DNA of 64,000 nt from Pseudoneurospora amorphoporcata (lineage: Eukaryota > Ascomycota > Sordariomycetes > Sordariales > Sordariaceae), in the NCBI GenBank assembly GCA_033297205.1, contig MU859111.1, positions 124,001 to 188,000 on the forward strand. The letters run 5' to 3'. This document shows positions 41,166 through 52,972 of the stretch, piece after piece. Both the position numbers and the translations under genes were made by a program. The notes beneath the pieces were generated by a model. That model searched no databases and was not told where the DNA came from. It was given only the letters and a program-made list of their open reading frames with translations. Positions within the stretch are counted from its first letter, which is position 1, and every line of letters starts with the position of its first letter.

Positions 41166-42819
41166 ATGGTATGTCTGATATGGACAGAGGTGGTGATAAT
41201 TTCGAGAAGGGAGAAGAGAGAAAAAAAGTGGGAGAGCAGAGGATATTAAATCTGGACGAGGCCTGGCGACGGCAAGAGCTTCCAGGTCTTCGACAAGCTG
41301 GAAGATGAGAGGGCGCAATTGAGGTGGGGTGATCCTCGCAAGTAGAGGGAACGCCCCTCCTGTCAATCAATGCCAAGCCGACCATGTCGTCGTCTTGCTG
41401 TACCCTAGCTGGCGTCTACAGCTACTAAGTAGGGAGCTGTTCCCGGTAACAGGAGCTTGCGCAGGGTACGTACCGGGTACCTGGCCAATCCTGACGCAGT
41501 GCTGGTCGTGACTGACAAACTCTCGCAACGAGCAGCTGCAGAGCGAGGTGGGCACTTGATGCTCATTTGGCGGATGGCGGTCGACGTCCATTGAGAGCGA
41601 AGGACGCACAGTCAGCGGCGAGCGACTCACGAGACACCTGCACTGCACTGCGAAACCCAAAAGTTGAAGTGTTGCATTCATCCACGGCCATCCACGGCAA
41701 TGAGGTGAAGCAAGCATGACAGCTTCGCCTACAATTGCCAACCAGTGCCGCTGCCACTTGGCTGAAGGCATTCGCTAGAGGTACCATTGGCGGACCACCC
41801 ACGGGAGGACCACCCCTCCTTCCGTCTCTCCTCCGTCCTCCTGCGCGAATCCGTCGTCGGCCCTTTCCTGGCCAAGACCCTGGTTTTTTGCATTTCACAA
41901 TGTCAACTAGATGACAAACAGACCGATTCGAAACACCAAAGGCAGAGGTCTCGAGACAGATGGGCCGAAAGTGTCTCTTTCGTTTCACTCGATGGCAGGC
42001 TGTTGTGATGAGTCGCCGAGAGTCCGTACTACGACCGAGCCTCTAATCTTGGCGCGGTCTCAATAAGAACCTCAAGGCCAAGACATCCAACTCTGAGCGA
42101 CGGAGGATGACCGGTCTGACTGATCTCTTCATGGTTAGGATTGGACGATGCAAAATTCCTGCAATCTTTCATTTAAGCAACCTGCTCAATTTGATATCAT
42201 TTTTTGGTGCTGGGGCCTATCTCCGGACGTCATATGCGTCTAAAGTCTGGCGCCGTGAGCTAAAGCCTAAAAGTGAATCGACTCCTCCGAACCCTCCACA
42301 TGCCGGTGCTTCTATCGGCCAAAATCCAAGCTACCCCGCCGTGTTCGCAGAAGATTCGGGAAGGTTTGCGGTCCGGAAGCTCCGAGCACCGCCAACGCTC
42401 AAGTCTCCGTTGACCGGCCTGGACGGAGCAGCTGCCGATAGCATATAAATGCCGTCCCCGGCCACGTTCGGTGCAATTCCAAGCTATCACGGATCGATCG
42501 GCCAGCTCCAGTCTCTGCTCTCTGGCATTGGGTTGTGTCGTATGGATCCTTGATATATGGAGCCAACCTCCGTCATCAGGCTCCTCCGTGGGGGATTCTG
42601 TTATCAATGGCAATTTCACCCCACGCTGACGACTTTTTGGCTGTGCATGCCCATCCTCATCATCCAGTCGAGGCTTTCACCAGCCGCAGAACAAAAAGCT
42701 GACAAGCTTGGAAGTTCATAAGCTGTTGCGAATTGTGCTTCAATGAATCCCAACCATCTTGCAGGAGGACTAGCTCACGAGTCTTGAAAGGGAAAAGATA
42801 GCACCCGGCCAGCCCGGCA

Positions 42820-42870
42820 TATATATGATCGCACGAGTCTGCTTCTTTTCATCTGGTTCTCTCAGCTCTG
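42820..42870 (+). promoter_or_regulatory. Orphan TATA box with downstream splice donor
   Basis: TATATAT at 42820-42826 followed by a pyrimidine-rich, initiator-like stretch and CTCT|GTAAGT at 42870. A possible acceptor TTTCTAG lies near 42965. It may mark a non-coding or very short transcript, or an alternative leader for the downstream aminopeptidase. Confidence 0.35.
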
Positions 42871-43674
42871 TAAGTTTTTTTTTTTCTTGTACATGTCATT
42901 GCGGTTCAAAGGTGGAGTTGAACACGGTCGTCTTACCCATATCCGTGCACCGTGGCCATTTCTAGGTTTGATCTGGAACGCGATTGCTCGCTGTCAAAGT
43001 CCAAGTTGACTGGAGACAACGCACTGCAACGTCTTGCTGATTGCTTCCGTTGCCGGTTTGACCGATCGAGCCCTATCCAGGACCCTGCATCTTTTGACTT
43101 TGACAGACACAAAGGCATTGGAATGCAGAGGTATGCCCCCAGCTCGGATGCCGCGACTCACTCACCTAGATATTCCCGCCGCCCGCGGAACGCACATTCG
43201 GGAGGGCGTTGCATTCGAACATCACTCGATGTGTAAGCGAATTCAACTTTCGACGATGGTCAATGGAAAAGAAACACCAGTGTGTTTGGGGCAGTTGCTG
43301 GCTACAGTCGGCTGAGCTTCCAGACCGCCTGCCCAATCGAGCATAATGCAGTTAATTCAACTCCAAAGTGCCATCGCCAGAACCAACCAATGTTGCTCGG
43401 GCTGTTCAGGGGACATCAAGCGCCCCAGGCACCTCAACCCGTAGTGGGCAGGTGGCGGAGGGGCTTCGAGGGCCTCCAGCCAATCAGTGAAAGGCGGGCA
43501 GGGATTGCCGGTGCCTCACAAAAATTGTTAACGCGGCCGCTTGCCGTACGTCCTCACTCGCTGCAAACGTCCGTCTCATTCTGGACGGTCATCTCATTCT
43601 GCGGCTGTTGTGTGCTGTACGATACGTAACCGGGCTGTTTGGCAGTGACGAAACGCAGCCGGTTCCACTGTATT

Positions 43675-43680
43675 TATAAA
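43675..43680 (+). promoter_or_regulatory. TATA box of M1 aminopeptidase
   Basis: TATAAA 40 bases upstream of the first ATG (43720). With usual spacing the transcript would begin only about 10-15 nt before that ATG, a short leader that favours leaky scanning to later starts (inference). Confidence 0.5.
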
Positions 43681-43719
43681 GTCATTCCTTCTCTCTCTTT
43701 GTTTACATTGTTGGTCATC

Positions 43720-46700
43720 ATGATTCGCAACTGTCTCTCTCTTCGGCCTGCTTGTCAAGGAGCTCGGAGTGTTCTACCTCGATCCAAGACCTCACTTTTG
43801 GGTACTCACCAAGCCACGACCAGATTTGCCGCCTCACAGTAAGCCTAGCCCGCCAACCCAAGAAAGACCACCTGACTATTTAGCAATGGAAATGGAAGCT
43901 GGGCCTGTCCGGGGGGAGATCTGGCGAGGAACTGGGACCCACGCACGCACCGTCAATGAGCAGAGGGAATCCAAAGTGGACGATGTTCCAGTGACATACT
44001 GACAGCCGCGGATGGTCAAGGGGCCAACAAAGGGACCTCCAATAAAGGCAGCCCAATGGAATTTAAGCGCTGATATAAGATAATCCCCCCGCAGTTATAC
44101 CTCGACCTCCTTCCCAGGACCATCACGCCTCTACTCTGTTACCTCTACTGCTGCTTCGCCATTGACCCCCCGTCAACGTCTTTTAGCAGCCCGATCAGTC
44201 CGTCCTCGTCGTAACCAAACTCCCGTCCGCTACTGTTCGTATCGCAACCACAAGATGTGCAGGACACACGCCCAGGCCGATGTGGCAAGTGGGGTCAACA
44301 TCCAGGGCCGCGAGCTTCTCCCCACCAACGTCATACCCAGACACTACCACATCACCCTCGAGCCCGACTTCCAGAAGCTCACCTTCGATGGTACCGTTGT
44401 CATCGACCTTGACGTCGAGGAGGACTCCAAGTCCATTGCCCTCCATACCCTAGAGATTGACATTCACAATGCCAAGGTCACCTCTGGTGGCCAGACTGTC
44501 AGGTTAGCAAGCCCATCCGCCTCGCCCCTATAGCCGTGTTTACTTCCCGTGTTTACTTTGCCCCTACATTGACTATATGGTCGCGACGAGCTAACCCTTT
44601 GCCAAAGCTCAAACCCCAAGGTTACCTACAACGAGACTACCCAGGTCTCTACTTTCGACTTCGACAATGCCGTCAGCAAGGGCGCCAAGGCGCAGCTCGA
44701 GATCCAGTTTACCGGCCACCTCAACGACAAGATGGCCGGTTTCTACAGGTCGACCTACAAAAACCCCGATGGCACACAAGGTCTTTTGGCAGTCTCTCAG
44801 ATGGAGCCTACCGATGCTCGCCGCGCATTCCCCTGCTTTGACGAGCCTTCCCTGAAGGCCGAGTTCACCGTCACCCTCGTCGCCGACAAGAAGTTGACCT
44901 GCCTTAGCAACATGGATGTTGCTTCCGAGTCTGAGGCCAAGGATGGCAAGAAGGCCGTTACCTTCAACAAGTCGCCCCTCATGTCTACCTACCTCGTCGC
45001 CTTCGTCGTCGGTGAGCTCAACTACATTGAGACCAACGACTTCCGTGTCCCCGTTCGCGTCTATGCTCCTCCTGGACAGAACATCGAGCACGGTCGCTTC
45101 TCGCTCAACCTTGCTGCCAAGACCCTAGCTTTCTACGAAAAGGTCTTCGGCATCGAGTTCCCCCTCCCCAAGATGGACCAGATCGCCATTCCCGACTTCG
45201 CTCAGGGCGCCATGGAGAACTGGGGTCTTGTCACATACAGAGTTGTTGATCTCCTCTTGGACGAGAAGGTCAGCGGTGCTGCTACCAAGGAGCGCGTCGC
45301 CGAGGTCGTTCAGCACGAGCTTGCTCATCAGTGGTTCGGTAACCTGGTCACCATGGACTGGTGGGATGGTCTCTGGCTTAACGAGGGTTTCGCTACCTGG
45401 GCTTCTTGGTACTCTTGCAACATCTTCTACCCCGAGTGGAAGGTCTGGGAGACCTATGTTACCGATAATCTCCAGCGTGCTCTCGCCCTTGACTCCCTCA
45501 GGAGCTCTCACCCCATCGAGGTTCCCGTCAAGCGTGCCGATGAAATCAACCAGATTTTCGATGCCATTTCCTACTCCAAAGGCTCTTGCGTTCTGCGCAT
45601 GATCTCCACCTACCTCGGTGAGGATGTTTTCTTGGAGGGTGTCAGACGTTACCTTAAGAAGCACGCCTACGGCAACACTCAGACTGGTGATCTCTGGGCT
45701 GCTCTTGGTGATGCCAGCGGAAAGAGCGTCGAGGAGGTTATGGATGTGTGGACCAAGCACGTCGGTTATCCCGTCGTTACCGTTACCGAGAAGGACGAGA
45801 AGACCATCCAGGTCAAGCAGAACCGTTTCCTCCGTACTGGTGACGTCAAGCCCAAGGAGGACACGGTCATCTTCCCCGTTTTCCTCGGCCTCCGCTCCAA
45901 GGATGGCATTGATGAGAGCCTTACCCTTGACAAGCGTGAGGATAGTTTCGAGGTTCCCAGCACCGAGTTCTTCAAGCTCAACGCGAACCACACTGGTCTC
46001 TACCGTACCTCCTACACTCCTGAGCGCCTTGAGAAGCTGGGTGAGGCGGCCAAGAAGGGCCTCCTCAGTGTTGAGGACAGAGCTGGTATGATTGCCGATG
46101 CCGGTGCCCTTGCTTCTTCGGGCTACCAGAAGACCTCTGGTGTCCTGAACCTTCTCAAGGGATTCGACTCTGAGAAGGAGTTCATTGTCTGGAGCGAGAT
46201 CATCTCTCGCGTTGCTGCTGTCCAGGCTGCTTGGATCTTTGAGGACAAGGCTGTTCGCGATGGCCTTGAGGCTTTCCAGCGTGAGCTTGTTAGCGCCAGG
46301 GCTCACCAGATGGGCTGGGAGTTCACTGAGAACGACGGTCACATCGAGCAGCAGTTCAAGGCCATGCTTTTCGGTAATGCCGGTCTGTGCGGCGATGAGA
46401 AGATCATTGCTGCCGCCAAGGAGATGTTCAAGAAGCTCATTGCTGGCGACAAGTCGGCCGTCCACCCCAACATTCGTGGCAGCGTCTTCAGCATGGCCCT
46501 GAAGTACGGTGGCAAGGAGGAGGTAAGCTTGACAACCCCCGAAGATCCCCTACGTGTTCCATGCTAATCAGTTTTGTAGTATGATGCCATTCTCAACTTC
46601 TACCGTACCTCCACCAACAGCGATGAGCGCAACACCGCTCTCCGCTGCCTCGGCCGCGCCAAGAGCCCCGAGCTCATCAAGTCGACCCTCGACCTTCTCT

Positions 46701-47053
46701 TCAGCGGTGAGATCAAGGACCAGGATGTGTACATGCCCACTGCTGGCCTTCGCAGCCACCCTGAGGGTATCGAGGCGCTCTTCACCTGTATGACTGAGAA
46801 CTGGGATGAGCTCGTCAAGAGGTTCCCTCCTCAGTTGTCGATGCTCGGAACCCTTGTCACCATCTTCACTTCCAGCTTCACCAAGAAGGAGCAGTTGGCC
46901 AAGGTTGAGAAGTTCTTTGAGGGAAAGAGCACCAACGGCTTCGAGATGTCGCTGGCCCAGAGCTTGGATGCTATCCGCTCCAAGGTTGCGTGGATCGAGC
47001 GTGACGGCGAGGATGTTGCCAAGTGGGTGAAGGACAACAAGTACAGTGCGTAA
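43720..47053 (+). CDS. M1-family zinc aminopeptidase (Ape2/Aap1/puromycin-sensitive type)
   Basis: Exons 43720-43838, 44095-44502, 44608-46522 and 46580-47053 encode 971 aa. Catalytic features: the GAMEN exopeptidase motif (QGAMENWGLVTY), HELAHQWFGN and the third zinc ligand in WLNEGFATW, followed by the ERAP1-like C-terminal helical domain. Trims N-terminal residues from peptides. The first ~92 residues are Arg/Ser-rich and acid-free (MIRNCLSLRPACQGARSVL...), like a mitochondrial presequence. A second in-frame Met at 44255 (MCRTHAQADVASG) gives an 878-aa form matching the length of cytosolic Aap1/Ape2. The first intron (43839-44094) separates leader and body, so alternative promoters or leaky scanning could yield both. 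Codon bias suggests high expression. Confidence 0.93.
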
Positions 47054-47859
47054 AGGCGGCAAAGTCACTGAGAGGGTTGATGAAGGACTAAAGCGTTTCT
47101 GACATTTGATGGCCAGGTTCCTCGGAAAATGGAACACCGTTAGGGACGAGGTATGTACATAAGCTTTGAACAGGCAATGAGTCATGGAACAGCATAACAA
47201 AGGCCAGGTAGTTAGTTGGGGAGAAAAGGTTTGAAAATACCATGACTGTACATTACATGCAATATGAGCGACAATCTACCAATGTGAAGCCGGTGGTGAA
47301 CCATCAACCCGAGTTAACAGTAGCATGTCCTCGTGGTTATCGCCCATTGAACATGTGGTGAAGAGGACTGTTCCGCAGAGTTAGATGCAATCACTGTTAG
47401 ATATCGTACTGCATGCATTAACAATATTCTTACATTACATGTCAATCCAAATACGTATCCTCAACTATTGTAGTTGACGGTACTTGAGGAAGGTATTCCC
47501 CTTCCTACCCTACCTTTCTTATTATTTCACAACCTCGTCTACCCGCGTATTATTGTCCACTCAAGCGACTTCGACAATCATCACGGTGTAAGTAGGTGAA
47601 TAATAAACGTCGGTCTACGTGAGCAGACCAGATTGCTGCTAGGCAAAGCTCATTTGAACCTGTTGTTGGCTGCCCCAATCTTGCTTGGTGAGCACAATTT
47701 TTGTTAGTTGATACAAGTGGGTCCCGACCGCTCGCCTACATTCACAAAACATTTTCTCCACTTTTTGCCACGGTCTCATGAGGCCAAAACTGAGAACTCA
47801 CTTTCTTCGACAGCGCAAACAACGCAACAGCTTGACGCTCGGGTGGGAAGTTTGTCAAG
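47054..47859. other. Intergenic between aminopeptidase and Kelch protein genes
   Basis: 3' UTR of the aminopeptidase and promoter/leader of the Kelch gene. Contains TACCCTACC-type motifs near 47500-47515. No gene seen. Confidence 0.5.
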
Positions 47860-50129
47860 ATGGCGAAGGACAAGAAGGGGAAAAGCGAGTCCAAAAAGGC
47901 CAAGTTGGCCGAAAAGAAGCAGAAGCAAGAGAAGAAGGCCGAGAAGAAGGCCAAGGTGAAATCCGCAAAGATCGAGGGCAGCGACGCCGAAGATGTCGAT
48001 CTCGACGCCGTTCTCGAGGAGTACAAGAAGCAGCAGGAGGCGTTCGTCAAGATCACCGAAAATGTCGTCGAGGACCCCCCGCGCGCCCGCGCCGCCTCTA
48101 CCCTGATGGCCAGCCCCTCCAACAGCAACCAGCTCCTCCTCTTCGGCGGCGAGTACTTCAACGGCGCCCTGGCCACCTTCTTCAACGACCTGATGGTCTA
48201 CTACATTGACCGTGACGAATGGCGCTGCGTCACCTCGCCCAACGCCCCCCTCCCCCGATCGGGTCACGCCTGGACCCGCGGCGGAAACGACAGCACGGGA
48301 GTCTACCTCTTCGGCGGCGAGTTCTCGTCCCCCAAGCAGGGCACGTTCTACCACTACAACGACTTCTGGCGTCTCGACCCGTCCACCCGCGAGTGGGCGC
48401 GCATTGAAACCAAGGGCAAGACCCCGCCCGCCAGGTCGGGCCACAGAATGACCTACTACAAGAACTACATCATTTTGTTCGGCGGGTTCCAGGATACCGC
48501 CAACCAGACCAAGTACCTCCAGGACCTGTGGCTGTACGACACCCAGAACTTTGTCTGGCACTCCATCACCCCGCCGCCGGCGCAGCTGAAGCCGGACGCG
48601 CGGTCCAGCTTTACCTTTTTGCCGCACGACCAGGGCGCCGTTCTCTACGGCGGGTACTCGCGCGTGAAGGCGACGGTGGCGGCTGGTAAGCAGACGAAGC
48701 AGGGCGGAGGAGCCGGTGGCTCCAAGAATATTCTGAAGCCCATGATTCACCAGGACTGCTTCTTCTTGAGAATCACGCAGCCGCCCGCCGATGCGCCGCC
48801 TAACGCGGCACCTACGGTCCGGTGGGAGAAGCGCAAGAAGCCGGCCAACACGCCGAGCCCGACGCGGGCGGGCGCCACCATGGCGTACCACAAGGGTCGC
48901 GGCATCATGTTTGGCGGCGTGCACGACGTGGAGGAGAGCGAGGAGGGCATGGAGAGTGAGTTCTTCAACCAGCTGTTTGCGTGGAACATTGAGCGCAACC
49001 GGTTCTTCCCTATGGGATTGAAGAAGGCTAGGGCGCCGGGGAAGAAGGCCGGAAATGGTGACGGGGGGAGGGAAAGGGTGGGAAGGAGGGATAGAGCCAA
49101 GCAGAACGAGGAGGAATTGCTCAGGCAGCTGGCGGCGCTGCAGGCGGGCGCAAAGGGTGGCTTGGATGGTGATGCAGATGAAATGGAGATCGAGGCCATT
49201 TTGAAGAAGCAGAGGGGCGAGGAGGAGGAGGAGGAGAAGGACGACAAGAAAAAGGTCAGGGATATGCCGGTGTCGATGGAGATGCCGCATCCGCGATTCA
49301 ATGCCCAGCTGGCGGTGCAGGATGATGTGCTGTATATCTACGGCGGCACGTTTGAGAAGGGCGATCGCGAGTTTACGCTGGATGATCTGTATGCCATCGA
49401 TCTGGGCAAGATGGATGGCTGCAAGGAGATCTTCAAGAGGGAGGGCGATGATTGGATTGTGAGTCTTCGATCTCTACTTACCGGAACGAGGGCGGGGATA
49501 CTGACAAGGTGGAATTATAGGAATCCGAGGACGAAGATGACGACGACGAAGATGATGATGATGATGAGGAGGATGACTCGGACGAAGAAGCGGATGGCGA
49601 AGAGGACGCCATGGAGGTCGACGACAAAAAGGCCAAGTTCACTCCCAGCGAGAGGAAGAGGAAGAAGGCCAAGGAGGGCGAGGAGACTCCCGTCGCCGAG
49701 ACTGCCCCTATCGTCGCGGCTCCCGAAGAAGAGGAGGAGAGCGAGGAGACTAGGGTTGATGACGGCCTGCCGCATCCTAGAGTACGTTTCACATTCCTAT
49801 CTTCTTTTTTTCAGTGCGAATCACAGCTAACACAGAAACAACAGCCCTTCGAATCCCGCCGCGACTTCTTCCAGCGCACCTCGGCCGAGTGGCAGGAAGT
49901 CCTCATGACCCAACTCCGCTGGAAGGGTATCCAGCCCGAGTCGCTTGCCATCAAGGAGATCAAGACCAAGGCGTTCGAGCTCAGCGAGGAGAAGTGGTGG
50001 GATTGCAGAGAGGAGATCACCGCGCTCGAGGACGAGCAGGAAGCTGCGGGTATTGGTGAGGTGGTTTCGCTTGCGGATAAGGCGGGTGCTGGCGGTGGTG
50101 GTGGTGGTGGCGCTGGAAGGAGGAGGTAA
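47860..50129 (+). CDS. Kelch-repeat protein, Kel3/KLHDC4 type
   Basis: Exons 47860-49458, 49521-49781 and 49845-50129 encode 714 aa. The N-terminus is a Lys-rich coiled coil (MAKDKKGKSESKKAK...). Residues ~75-430 contain Kelch blades, each with paired glycines and spaced Tyr/Trp (LLLFGGEYF, GVYLFGGEFS, YIILFGGFQD, AVLYGGYS, GIMFGGVHD, LYIYGGTFE). A DUF4110-type C-terminal region follows (FESRRDFFQRTSAEW, then LAIKEIKTKAFELSEEKWWDCREEI), as in yeast Kel3 and human KLHDC4. An acidic Asp/Glu run precedes it. The molecular role of this family is poorly known. The second intron is 63 nt, without stops and in frame, so its retention would add 21 residues. Confidence 0.9.
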
Positions 50130-50710
50130 TCAAGGTAAAATGTTAAGGAAACAAAAAAGGGGGTTGGGTTTGGGGTTTGGTATGGGAGAGGAGGGACATG
50201 CGATATACCCTGCTTCTACTCCTTCTGTTTGACTACCATGTAAGAACAGTTTATGGCACAAAGAAAGGCCAGACGAAGTCAAAGTTGGCAATCAAGGATG
50301 GATGTCATGATCCATCACCATGTTTGTTGTTTGGTGTTGTTGTGGGATACGTAAAAGGATAAAAGGGGTGGGCTACCGTAGTACCAAAAGGGCAATATTT
50401 GAGCGCTGTAAGTGAGCATGTGACTGGGCGATAGGTTGCCCCTCAACGCGACCCCTACAGAACCTCTTCACTTTCCAACTGCAACACCTTTCGCACCACT
50501 TCGATTGATTCCTTGGGTTATAGTCATATTGTCAACAGACTTTTCGAGAGTTCTTGGGAGGAAAAAGACGGCCAAACCACGATAATCCGATCACGGCGCA
50601 TTCCCTTTGCGATTGTACAGTTGTTCTCTGAGAACCTTAACGACTGCACAACCACCAAGCGAAACCATCACCATTCGAGCCTCTGTGCTTCCCGCGTCAC
50701 TACCCCCACC
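50130..50710. other. Intergenic between Kelch and Wss1-type genes
   Basis: 3' flank of the Kelch gene and promoter/leader of the Wss1-like protease gene. Nothing else seen. Confidence 0.5.
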
Positions 50711-52313
50711 ATGCCCCTCGGCATCCAGCGAATCAACGCCAAAAAATCGCATCCAAATGACCGGATAATATTCATCAAGCCCCTCAAGGGCCCTGACGAA
50801 GCCATAGCGCAAGACTTTCTCGAACGAATAGCGGCGCAATGCCGTACGTCTACCTTCTTTCCCCAAAACATCCATCTCCTCAAGATCTAGACAAAGTACT
50901 AACATGATTTTCCCTTAAACAGTCCCAATAATGAAAACAAACCACCTCTCCATCACCTCCCTCGAAGAGTACGAGCCCAACCGCGAATTCGTCGGCCGTA
51001 ACTTCAACGCCGGCGAAGTGATCCAGCTCGTCCTCAAATCCTTGTCAGGCCACTGGCTGCCCTTCAATTACGTGCAAATGGTCATGATGCACGAGCTCGC
51101 CCACTGCAAGCAGATGAACCATTCGCGCGCCTTCTGGGCCGTGCGCAACGCCTACGCCGACGAGATGCGTCTGCTTTGGGGTTGGGGTTACACGGGCGAG
51201 GGTTTATGGGGGAGGGGAGCGTTGTTGGCGACGGGCGAGTGGGAGAGGAATACGGTGCAGCCTGGGGAAGGGTTGCCGGAACATTTGTGTGGTGGGACGT
51301 ATAGGAGTCGGGGGAGGAAGAGGAAGGCTCCTAAACCGAAACTGTCTTACAAGGAGCAGAAGGAACGGAGGATTTTGAAGAAGTTTGGGGCGGGTGGGAT
51401 GAAACTGGGGGCGGATGAGAAGGTTAAGAAAGAGTTAGAGAAAGGCAAAAAAGTGGCCGCGAAGCCGAGGGTGGCGGGCAGTGCGAGGGGGAGGGAGCTG
51501 AGGGCTGCGGCGGCGTTGGCGAGGTTCGAGGGAGCTAAGAAGGAGAGGGAGGAAGAGGAGATTATTAAGAAAGAGGAGATTGACGACGATGAGACGGCTA
51601 GTGAGGCGGAGAGTGACGAGTCTGAAGATGAAGACGAGCAGGATGGTTTGGCTGCTGTGGATATCAACGGGAAGAAGTTACTGGATGGCAAGGGGAGGGG
51701 GATGATCAAGGTCTGTGAGGATGAGAATCCTGAGGATCAGGACGCGCAGCGGGAGTTGAGGGAGTTGATGAGGTTCAATGACGGCGCAACGAGTTCAGGA
51801 ACTCGACAGCCTGTTGTTAAGGTCGAACCGTCGTCAACGGATGCCAGGATACCGGAGAGTATCATCCAAGCTCCGGGTCCATCGCAACAGAAAGCACAGG
51901 TGAAATTGGAGGGCGATGCGAAACAGAAGGCTCCACAGGTCAGACCCAGCGCCCGAAGTACAATCAACAGCCATACTTCCGCGACAACAAGAGAAACTTC
52001 CCTAGGGGGGAAACCTGAGCCGAAAAGCCCACCGCAAGGGAAGCCAAACACATCCATCTTATCAGTACAAAAGTCTACCACCAAGCCTGAACCAAAACCG
52101 CCATCCTCGAGAACCTGCCCGATATGCTCCTTCGCCAACGAGCCCTCCTGCATAACCTGCACTATCTGCGCCAACGTCCTTGACCCAAAGAACGTGGTAG
52201 GCTCCTGGGCATGTACCGGTCAAATATGCCAAGGGAGTCAGTATCGGAATGCCGGGGATTGTGGTGTTTGTGCTGTATGTGGGGAGCGGAGGCCAGGAGG
52301 AAGTGTTGGATAA
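50711..52313 (+). CDS. wss1: Wss1/SPRTN-type DNA-protein crosslink metalloprotease (WLM domain)
   Basis: Exons 50711-50843 and 50923-52313 encode 507 aa. The WLM domain occupies residues ~1-160 with the zinc-binding active site HELAHCKQMNHS (about residues 104-115) and downstream FWAVRNAYADEMRLLWGWGYTGEGLWGRG. Wss1 cleaves proteins crosslinked to DNA together with Cdc48 and SUMO. The segment RGRELRAAAALARFEG matches the conserved post-catalytic helix of fungal members. A long acidic and disordered linker leads to a C-terminal zinc-finger region with CPICSFANEPSCITCTIC and a second CxxC set (CGVCAVCGERRPGG). The start ATG at 50711 is in good context (ACCATGCC). The symbol is given by family resemblance. 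Confidence 0.92.
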
Positions 52314-52972
52314 AGCATTATCTCATGGTTAAAGTGACATTGAGAAGCACTACATCACAACCCGGCCGGCGGAGGCTCATCAAAAGATCGGTTATATGCT
52401 GTTATGACGGTCCTCATCTTTTGTTTATGGGTATGCGTACTGGTGGAAGCCAATCAGGTATGTGATCCTCTTTTTTGTTGAAGGTAGCTGTCAAAGGACT
52501 CGAACTCCAACACTCTGCCAAGTTGGGAGACGTCAGCTTAAGATATCAATTCTAATCGGGACTAAAGACACTGAACATAGTACTGTGCCTCACGAGTACA
52601 TCTACAACACCTAAAGAGAAAGTCAATTGCTTTGCCAAGTTACCTCGTACGCAAAGACTTTGTGTTACTGAGATTTGACACTTCCGCAATCTAGTGGCAC
52701 AGCACTCGATCAATATCCCGATATTGTTCAAGATGATTTCCTTCCTGTCCAGGTTGTCAATGTCAATGTCGTGATTCCCGTGGTCCCACTTCACCGTCCG
52801 CATTTCAGTCTTTCAAAACATGAATTGTTAATGATGAGAGACAGGTATATCAACCATCACGACCCATCATCCCTCTCTCATCCCCCTTCTTCCAGCATCA
52901 TCCTGCCATCATCCTCAACTCACTTCATCACAGTCACCCTCTTTTCATACCGACGTTAACAACAACCCAAAA
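52314..52972. other. Intergenic before secreted protein gene
   Basis: Promoter/leader of the secreted protein gene. A tRNA T-loop-like string on the minus strand near 52495 was examined and rejected. Nothing else seen. Confidence 0.5.

Larger units (their letters stand above)
41166..43719. other. Divergent promoter region of enolase and M1 aminopeptidase
   Basis: About 2.5 kb. The left end holds the enolase first exon and promoter. Two plus-strand TATA-like sequences that do not belong to an annotated gene occur at 42444-42450 and 42820-42826; the second is followed about 45 bp later by a CT-rich stretch and a good splice donor at 42870. No coding region is convincing. Confidence 0.5.

Noticed and set aside
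45125..46465. 446-codon open frame antisense to the M1 aminopeptidase
   Set aside because: Same codon-bias effect; the composition mirrors the sense codons and no motif is present.
47776..49290. 504-codon open frame antisense to the Kelch gene
   Set aside because: Leu/Val/Arg-rich shadow of the sense reading frame, with no recognised domain.
52475..52560. Possible minus-strand tRNA (GGAGTTCGAGTCC T-loop-like string)
   Set aside because: The T-stem does not pair beyond three bases and no matching acceptor or D-arm could be found.
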